Source: Calliopum simillimum (lineage: Eukaryota; Arthropoda; Insecta; Diptera; Lauxaniidae). Taken from it: a stretch of 64,000 bases of DNA. The notes below the pieces were generated by a model. It searched no databases and was not told where the DNA came from. It saw only the letters and a program-made list of their open reading frames with translations. The stretch lies in NCBI GenBank assembly GCA_951812925.1, contig OX638372.1, forward strand, positions 52,512,028 to 52,576,027, written 5' to 3'. Every line of letters begins with the position of its first letter. Within the stretch, counting starts at the first letter, position 1. Position numbers and translations under genes: made by a program. Of this stretch, positions 57,795 through 64,000 are shown piece after piece.

Positions 57795-57854
57795 GTCTCG
57801 AGAATTTTTTCTCGGACTGCAATGGAGTCTACACGAATGTGTATTCATGATAAG
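57795..57854. repeat. 110-bp hairpin family, partial copy D
   Basis: CTCGAGAATTTTTTCTCGGA/CTGCAATGGAGTCTACACG...TATTCATGATAA follows the second half of the hairpin family in order but has lost one arm. Just downstream of pickpocket exon 2. Confidence 0.45.
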
Positions 57855-58586
57855 ACGCAATGTATATTTCGGTCAACGTGGCGCTGTGAAATAACGCCCA
57901 CGAAAAAAAAAAGAAAAAAACGAAATCACATTATTTTCATACAAATGTGGGCGATAATCACTTTGAAAACAACGCCCTCTATGTAAGCTTTATTTCGTAA
58001 AAATATGGGCGTTGTTTCGTTTGCACTGTGGGCTTTAGTTTATTCTAGAAATATAAAATAACGACCACATTATTTTGGCTCCCGGAAATAACGCAATTAA
58101 TTTTTGGAAATAAAGCCAAAAATTAACTTGGAAATAACGCCAGAATTTTTGGAAATAATGCCATAGGAAATAACGACAGAAAAATCTCCATACAAAATTC
58201 TGGCCTTATTTCCATTTTGCTTTGGAAATAAAGCCAAAAACATGCCTGGCGTTTTTTCCAAAAGATTATGGCTATATTTCGAAAGTTACGTGGTTTACAA
58301 AAAGGAAATAGGGCCAGAAAATTTTTTTGGAAATAAAGTCAGAAATTTTCTGGTGTAAATTTTTGGAAATAAAGCAAAAAACTAACTAGAAAATAAATTT
58401 TTAGCTTTATTTTCAAAATAAAATGGAAATAGTGACAGAATTTTGTATGAAATTTTTTGCGGCTTTATTTGAGAAAAAAAATTTTTCGCGTTATTTCCTA
58501 TGGCATTATTTCCAAAAATTCTGGCGTTATTACCTATATATTTTTTGGCTTTATTTCCAAAAATGTATGCCAGAAAATTTCTAGCT

Positions 58587-59540
58587 ACAGCTGTGTCCAA
58601 AATAATAGTAGTGCTTTTTATAAAATTGAAAACGACCTTAAAAATATCTGAATTTTTATTTTGATCAAATTGAAATACATTTTTTTTACAAGAGTGGTAT
58701 CCTAAGGAGAAATTAAAAAAATAATTAACAAGATTTCAAGGCAGTTGTGATAAAAGAATTAAAGTTTTCACAAGTTCTTAAAATTTGGCTGCTCAAAATA
58801 ATAGTAGTGGTAACTTTGCAGTCGTGTAACTTTTGCAAAATGGCCACGTTTTTAAAATTATGTGTTGTTTAAAACACACCGTTATCACTAGTACTTAGTT
58901 GCATGGCCTTTATTCGCAATAACACAAGCACAGCGCTTTGGCATCGACTCCACAAAATTTCGGCATCTTTGGACAGGTATGGATTTCCAGGCGTCTTTAA
59001 CTGTTTCCCAAAGTTGCGAAACATTGGTCGGTCGACATTAGGCGACTGCATTCTTCACGTTGCACCATATGTTCTCAATGGGATTCAGGTCTTGCGACTG
59101 GGCGGGCCATTCAAGAACATTTATGTCGTTGGCCTGAAACCATTGTTTGGCGACTTTATTAGTGTGCTTGGGGTCGTTGTCCTGTTGAAAGACCCAATTC
59201 AGTGGCATTTGGTCGCTAGCATATGGCAACATGACTTCCTGCAGTATATGGACTAGGTACGGATCCATGATTTCTTGGATCCAATATAGGCCCCACATAG
59301 TTGTACGAAAAGCATGCCCAAATCATTATGCTAGCTCCTCCGTGTTTGATTGTTTTTAAGGTAAATCTTGGATGGAATTTCGTATTTGGTGGTCATTTAA
59401 CATATTGCCGAGACCCCCTTCCACCATAAAGCACAATTTTGGATTCATGAGTCAATAAAATATTTCCCCATTTCTGATCTGGCCAGTCGATGTGTTTTTG
59501 AGCGAATTTTATTCTTGCTGTAATATGTTTTTATTTAGAA
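58587..59540 (-). pseudogene. Tc1-like transposon, partial
   Basis: The left end is ACAGCTGTGTCCAAAATAAT/AGTAGTGC, with AAAATAATAGTAGTGG repeated at 58,796. On the minus strand the frame 59,298-59,038 has WVFQQDNDPKHTNKVAKQWF (second Asp of the DDE triad) and LEWPAQSQDLNPIENIWCNV (final Glu region). It continues in a shifted frame to 58,869 with FGKQLKTP and the C-terminal end. The N-terminal DNA-binding part is degenerate and the opposite terminal repeat was not found. A sister copy is at 15,736-16,150. Confidence 0.7.
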
Positions 59541-59865
59541 GTAGAACTTTTCTTGGGCTATGTGCTGCCAAATTATTTTCCCGCAAATATCTTCGTATTC
59601 ATTATTACCCAGCAGCCAAAAGGAATCTATAGGAATCGAACGTGTAATCAATCGCTTGTATGGAACATTGATTCCAGAATTCATTATTCGTAACACGCTA
59701 CATGTCCTAGGAAAAGAATGATTCTTTTTAAGTGTTCGGGGAATACATTCTATAATTCATTCTATGTAATATATTATATTACTTATTCCTTCGTAATGCA
59801 TTAAATAATTTATTCCTGAGACATAAATTAAAGAATTTATTAGTTTTCGATTCAAAATTCATTTA

Positions 59866-60150
59866 TTTATTCACATAAAAACATTAATATTTTCAGTTGA
59901 TAATATTTTTGATAAGTCTTCGTAACAACTTCTTGAAACATTATGCTTCACTGCCCAATTTCTTATCTTATCAATAAAACTTTTTTCAGTTTTAGCATTT
60001 TTTATATTTTCCTGTGCAATATAATTCACTTTTGCACTATCAACAACACTATTAATATTTTCTTGAAACGATTCCCTTGCACAATTTATTTTTTGATAAA
60101 ATGCGTCGCCAATGCCTTTTAGAATACATTTTATATTTTTTTTTGTAATA
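59866..60150 (-). pseudogene. degenerate transposon-associated frame
   Basis: On the minus strand one frame gives ILKGIGDAFYQKINCARESF and later IDKIRNWAVKHNVSRSCYED, ending at a TGA. A second frame just upstream starts MYSKRHWRRILSKNKLCKG. These resemble the N-terminal part of small proteins that accompany insect DNA transposons, with a frameshift between them. Low confidence; no function assigned. Confidence 0.3.
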
Positions 60151-60385
60151 TTTTACTACCACCAGCTACGCGTTACAACACAAAACTGAAATATTTCTGT
60201 AAAATGTCAAAATCGTAGGCGACAAGAAGGCGGCGTCAGATAACTGTTGCGTAAAGAATTCTCACACGAAACAATAACACGAACAAAAGAACATGAATGC
60301 AAATCAATCAATAAGCAAATATTGGCAAAAGAGATTACCGCATACATTCTTTGGAATACATTATATTTATAACCAAAAATAACGT

Positions 60386-60527
60386 TGTAGTGTATTAAAC
60401 TATATTAATAATATGGCAACGCTAAGGTCATCTATGTAAACAGTAGTAATAAGAATTGAGTAATTTAATAAAGTTAGTCTGACTCTAACTACCTAAGCGC
60501 ACACGTCTTTTACTTTTATACATAACA
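60386..60527 (+). mobile_element. candidate 5' LTR of gypsy-type element
   Basis: TGTAGTGTATTAAAC...TTTATACATAACA has TG...CA ends and contains AATAAA near 60,470. It is followed directly by TATGGCGACGAGG, where a tRNA primer-binding site would be expected. The 3' LTR is outside the window, so the LTR cannot be verified and its true 5' end may lie further left. Confidence 0.4.
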
Positions 60528-60592
60528 TATGGCGACGAGGAAAAAGTGAAAAAAAAAAAAAAAAAAAAAAATAACGGGAAAGAAAAGTATTG

Positions 60593-63500
60593 ATGACAGG
60601 CAAAGCAGAAACTAAAGAAAGTAAAATTGCTGAAATGGCGGAGGCGACAATTTTCGTTGGTGGAATAGAGGCGTTTGTGCTGGGTGAAGATTTTGAGTTG
60701 TACTCCAGAAGACTGAGCCATTTATTGACGCTAAACAAAATTACGGAAAACGATGCTCAGATTTCAGTGCTCGTAAGTTTCGGAGGTCCGGAGCTGTACA
60801 AGGTGCTCTCATCATTAATCGCACCGAAACGCGAAACGGATTCTGGTATGGTATATAATGATTTGATAGCCAAACTAAAAGCGCATCTACAGCCGAAGAA
60901 AAATATAATTGCTGAATGCTTCAAATTTTTTAAACGGCATCAAAAACTGGAAGAGCCTCTGAGTGAATATATTGTGGAGTTAAAACAGATGTCGCAAAAT
61001 TGTGATTTTGGAACATTCGAAGACAAAGCGCTTTTGATACAATTTGTGTGTGGAATTAAGTCGGAAAAAATTCAAAATAGATTGCTGAACGACACAGATT
61101 TGAAAGACTTTGAGACCGCCATAAAAATCGCCACATCAATGGAGCTAACGGGGAAGGAATTGGATTCCATGAAGCAGAGAGACAACGTTGTAAGTGCCGT
61201 AAGCAACAATAGCAACAACAACGATTTTTACAAGTACCGTCGAAATTATAACAGTCAATTTAGACGAAGAAGTCAAAGCAGAGACGTTAGCAGAAACCGA
61301 AAAAATAAAGATGAAGAGTTTAAAGGTAATCGCCGATATCTGCAGCAGCAACAACACTATGGAGGAGTAGTATGTTATGGATGCGGTGTATATGGTCATA
61401 TACGAAAATATTGCAAGGCGAATTCGAAAAACAAAGGCAAAATCAACAAGGTGGAGGAATGCTGCGATACCAAAGAAGAACAGTTCGGTAGTGGTTACAT
61501 AAATAACTGTAAAATGACGAAGCTGAGTGCACATAGAATTTGTTTAAAATTAAACAATGAGGTAATTGAATTTGAGGTTGATACAGGGGCCTGTGAAACC
61601 ATCATTAATAAAACACATTATGAGACATTTTTCAAAACTTGTCAAGTATTTCCATATAGCCGTGAGTTAAGATTGATTTCAGGTAACAAAATTAAAACCT
61701 TCGGGAAGATTTATGTAGAGACACGAGTTAATAAAGAGCAATTTTGCCTTGAATTAACAATTATTGATTCATTAGAAGAGTTTGTACCTTTGTTAGGTAG
61801 AAATTGGCTAGATTTGCTATTTCCTGATTGGCGTAATGTTTTTGAACTGCCATCAGTAAGTTTAAAGTGTAATGTTGTGCAAAGTATGGTTGAATTAGAA
61901 CAAAAATATGATGATGTGTTTCGAAACTCTAATAATTCTGTCATAAAAGATTTTAAAGCAGAGATCGTTGTTAAGGATAATACATACCCTGTTTTTTGTA
62001 AGCCAAATGTTGTGCCATATGGATTAAGGGCAAAAGTGGAAAGTGAGATTAAACGATTATGCGAAGAAGGCGTTTTAATTCCTGTTACGCGAAGCAAGTG
62101 GGCGAGTCCCCTTGTAATAGTTAACAAAGGGGATGGTTCAGTGAGACTATGTGTCAATTGTAAGAACACTGTAAATAAGTTTGTAGAAAGTGAGCATATA
62201 CCTATCCCCAGGATAGATGATATATTTGCTAACATGGCAGGATGGAAAAAGTTTTGTAAAATTGATCTATTGGGTGCGTATCTTCAAGTACAAGTAAGTG
62301 AAAGATCTAGAGAATTGTTGACAATCAATACGCACGTAGGCTTGTTTCAATACACGCGATTAATTTTCGGATTGAAAACCGCACCTCAAATATTTAATGG
62401 TATAATTTGCGAAATACTGAAAGGTTTAGAGAAAGTTCAAGTGTATTTTGATGATATTGTAATAGGTGGATCAGATTTAAAGGAGTGTGAGAAAAATTTA
62501 GTTAGTGTTTTAGACCGCTTGAAACAGTTCAATGTACGGGTGAATAAAGAAAAGTGTATTTTCTTTGTAGATGAGCTCGAGTATTTAGGATATCATGTTA
62601 GTGGTGCAGGTATTAAACCAAGTGAAAATAAAATAGAAGCAGTGTTAAAAGCTCCAGAACCAAAGAATAAAATGCAGCTAGCATCATATTTGGGGATGAT
62701 AAATTATTATCATAAATGTGTACCGAATTTTTCGGGAGAATTTTCAAGTTTATACAAACTGAATAGCAAGAATGCAAAATGGGAATGGACTGCAGAGCAT
62801 AGTGATAGTTTCAGAAAAAGTAAGAAGCTATTAACAAATATAGTAACCTTAGTCCACTATGATCCGTCCAAACCGATTGTTGTTTCTTGTGACGCAAGTC
62901 CGTATGGTGTCGGAGGCGTATTATCGCATGTAATTAATGATGAGTTGAAGCCGGTTATGTATGTTTCCAGCACCTTGTCTGATGCGGAGAAGAATTATTC
63001 GCAGCTTCACAGGGAAGCACTTGCGATAGTATTTTCGGTGAAAAAATTTCACAAATATATTTACGGACTTCCATTTATAATTGAATCCGATCATCAACCG
63101 CTTCGAGCAATTTTTGATACGAAGAAAGATTTGTCGTCCGTAGCAGCGAATAGGCTGCAACGATGGTCTATTTTCTTATCAATGTACAATTATTCAATAA
63201 GGTATAAAAAAGGGTCTCAAATGGGGCACGCGGATGGGTTGTCACGACTTCCAATGGGAAATTGCACAGACGTGGAAGTAGACAGTATTAATAATGTTAA
63301 AATGGGTGAGTTTCCACTAAAGTTACAGGATATTCAAAGAGAATTGCAAAATGATGACATTCTTTTGAAAGTGTTGGATATAATTTCTACAAAAAGTTGG
63401 CCAGAAAAGATAACGAATGATTTGAAGCCTTATTTTTTGAAAAGACATTCACTTGGTAGTGAAGATAAGTGTTTATTTTATGGTGACAGAGTTGTCATAC

Positions 63501-64000
63501 CTTTGCGTTTGATAGATAATGTTTTAGAACTTTTACATGATGGTCACGTAGGCGTGGTGCGTATGAAAGCTATAGCCCGCTCTTATGTGTGGTGGCTAGG
63601 AATTGATAAGGATATAGAGCTTTATGCGAGAGGTTGTGAAGCTTGCCAAAGTTGCCAAAATATGCCAAAAACAATTTTGACTTCTTGGGAGCAGACTAAA
63701 TTTCCTTTTGAAAGGATTCACATAGATTTTTGTAAAGTCGTGGACAAAAATATTTTGATAATATTCGACGTGCATTCAAAATGGATAGACGCAATAACTT
63801 TGAAAAAAACTGATAGTAAGACAGTATGTGAGGAGCTTAGGAAAGTTTTTACGATTTTCGGATTGCCTAAGTCCTTAGTAAGTGACAATGGGCCGCCATT
63901 TGGTTCAGAGGAATTTTCTTTATTTTGCTCGCGTAATGGTATTCAAATGCTTAAGTCACCGTCGTATCACCCTGAATCCAATGGTAGCGCTGAAAGAGCA
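60593..64000 (+). CDS. Ty3/gypsy-type LTR retrotransposon gag-pol (runs off window)
   Basis: A single frame stays open for 1,136 codons to the window edge. Order: Gag-like region; CCHC zinc knuckle CYGCGVYGHIRKYC (residues 261-274); protease VDTGACETI (Asp330); reverse transcriptase with KIDLLGAYLQV and the YFDD catalytic site (618-621); RNase H beginning SCDASPYGVGG; integrase with the zinc-binding HDGHVG...CEACQSC, then HIDF, VSDNGPPFGS and the Glu of NGSAERA at the edge (D,D,E catalytic triad). Such elements copy themselves through RNA in virus-like particles. Gag and pol are fused without a frameshift. All catalytic residues in view are present, so the copy appears young. The right end (rest of integrase, any env, 3' LTR) is not visible. 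Confidence 0.9.
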   Translation, partial: MTGKAETKESKIAEMAEATIFVGGIEAFVLGEDFELYSRRLSHLLTLNKITENDAQISVLVSFGGPELYKVLSSLIAPKRETDSGMVYNDLIAKLKAHLQPKKNIIAECFKFFKRHQKLEEPLSEYIVELKQMSQNCDFGTFEDKALLIQFVCGIKSEKIQNRLLNDTDLKDFETAIKIATSMELTGKELDSMKQRDNVVSAVSNNSNNNDFYKYRRNYNSQFRRRSQSRDVSRNRKNKDEEFKGNRRYLQQQQHYGGVVCYGCGVYGHIRKYCKANSKNKGKINKVEECCDTKEEQFGSGYINNCKMTKLSAHRICLKLNNEVIEFEVDTGACETIINKTHYETFFKTCQVFPYSRELRLISGNKIKTFGKIYVETRVNKEQFCLELTIIDSLEEFVPLLGRNWLDLLFPDWRNVFELPSVSLKCNVVQSMVELEQKYDDVFRNSNNSVIKDFKAEIVVKDNTYPVFCKPNVVPYGLRAKVESEIKRLCEEGVLIPVTRSKWASPLVIVNKGDGSVRLCVNCKNTVNKFVESEHIPIPRIDDIFANMAGWKKFCKIDLLGAYLQVQVSERSRELLTINTHVGLFQYTRLIFGLKTAPQIFNGIICEILKGLEKVQVYFDDIVIGGSDLKECEKNLVSVLDRLKQFNVRVNKEKCIFFVDELEYLGYHVSGAGIKPSENKIEAVLKAPEPKNKMQLASYLGMINYYHKCVPNFSGEFSSLYKLNSKNAKWEWTAEHSDSFRKSKKLLTNIVTLVHYDPSKPIVVSCDASPYGVGGVLSHVINDELKPVMYVSSTLSDAEKNYSQLHREALAIVFSVKKFHKYIYGLPFIIESDHQPLRAIFDTKKDLSSVAANRLQRWSIFLSMYNYSIRYKKGSQMGHADGLSRLPMGNCTDVEVDSINNVKMGEFPLKLQDIQRELQNDDILLKVLDIISTKSWPEKITNDLKPYFLKRHSLGSEDKCLFYGDRVVIPLRLIDNVLELLHDGHVGVVRMKAIARSYVWWLGIDKDIELYARGCEACQSCQNMPKTILTSWEQTKFPFERIHIDFCKVVDKNILIIFDVHSKWIDAITLKKTDSKTVCEELRKVFTIFGLPKSLVSDNGPPFGSEEFSLFCSRNGIQMLKSPSYHPESNGSAERA

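Larger units (their letters stand above)
56520..58580. repeat. two-orientation array of GGAAATAAMGCCA-like motif
   Basis: About 27 variants of GGAAATAACGCCA, GGAAATAAAGCCA or the inverse TGGCTTTATTTCC occur at 56,520-56,700 and 57,880-58,560, in both orientations. Within 58,090-58,560 the motifs are arranged so that the whole block is an imperfect palindrome (TTTTTGGAAATAATGCCATA against TATGGCATTATTTCCAAAAA). The pickpocket exons at 57.3-57.7 kb lie between the two clusters. No protein is encoded by the array. Confidence 0.7.

Noticed and set aside
61145..62235. Minus-strand frames of 129 and 174 codons
   Set aside because: Antisense shadows of the gypsy gag-pol frame, which carries all the recognisable motifs.
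1..64000. CRISPR arrays, operons, bacterial-type RBS, tRNA or rRNA genes
   Set aside because: Looked for and not found; gene structure is eukaryotic and the only tRNA-like sequence is the partial B box near 24,178.

Overview
The window looks like nuclear DNA of a higher fly (Brachycera/Schizophora). It is AT-rich and full of transposable elements. Its five host genes have short spliced exons with GT..AG boundaries, and what I know of their Drosophila counterparts is a close match (Par-6 nearly residue for residue). Large TE-filled introns and the Tc1/mariner-type relics would suit a tephritid or related acalyptrate, but that placement is an inference. There is no sign of bacterial, phage or CRISPR sequence.

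Layout. 1-12,190 is almost entirely repeats: foldback elements, mariner-type relics and ~140-bp repeat cassettes. 12,197-20,703 (minus) carries the first five coding exons of an AUTS2-family gene (tay bridge in Drosophila), which runs off the left edge. 23-25.6 kb is a nest of inverted-repeat elements. One of them holds two head-to-head sequences that each match the complete hammerhead self-cleaving ribozyme consensus. 26,017-30,298 (plus) is a complete Usp30 (mitochondrial deubiquitinase) gene in six exons. 30,883-34,530 (minus) is a complete Rad17 gene (checkpoint clamp loader) in five exons, tail-to-tail with Usp30. A tandemly duplicated DNA element of about 1.5 kb sits just upstream of the Rad17 start. 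40,233-42,746 is a 5'-truncated non-LTR retrotransposon. 43,275-55,527 (plus) is a complete par-6 gene (cell polarity) in five exons; its first intron is 7.4 kb of foldback elements and mariner debris. 57,313-57,717 (plus) holds the first two exons of a pickpocket-type DEG/ENaC channel gene, whose remaining exons were not found. 60,386-64,000 is the 5' part of a Ty3/gypsy-type LTR retrotransposon with an uninterrupted gag-pol frame that runs off the right edge.

The host genes do not form a functional cluster: Usp30 (mitophagy/peroxisome), Rad17 (DNA damage), Par-6 (polarity), tay (Polycomb/neural) and a ppk channel are ordinary neighbours. The most unusual content lies between and inside them: the inverted hammerhead pair near 24.1-24.3 kb, a ~110-bp near-perfect hairpin family with at least three copies in introns, several very long imperfect palindromes (up to 1.6 kb), a perfect 24-bp-stem hairpin in a tay intron, and a two-orientation array of a GGAAATAAMGCCA-like motif on both sides of the pickpocket exons.
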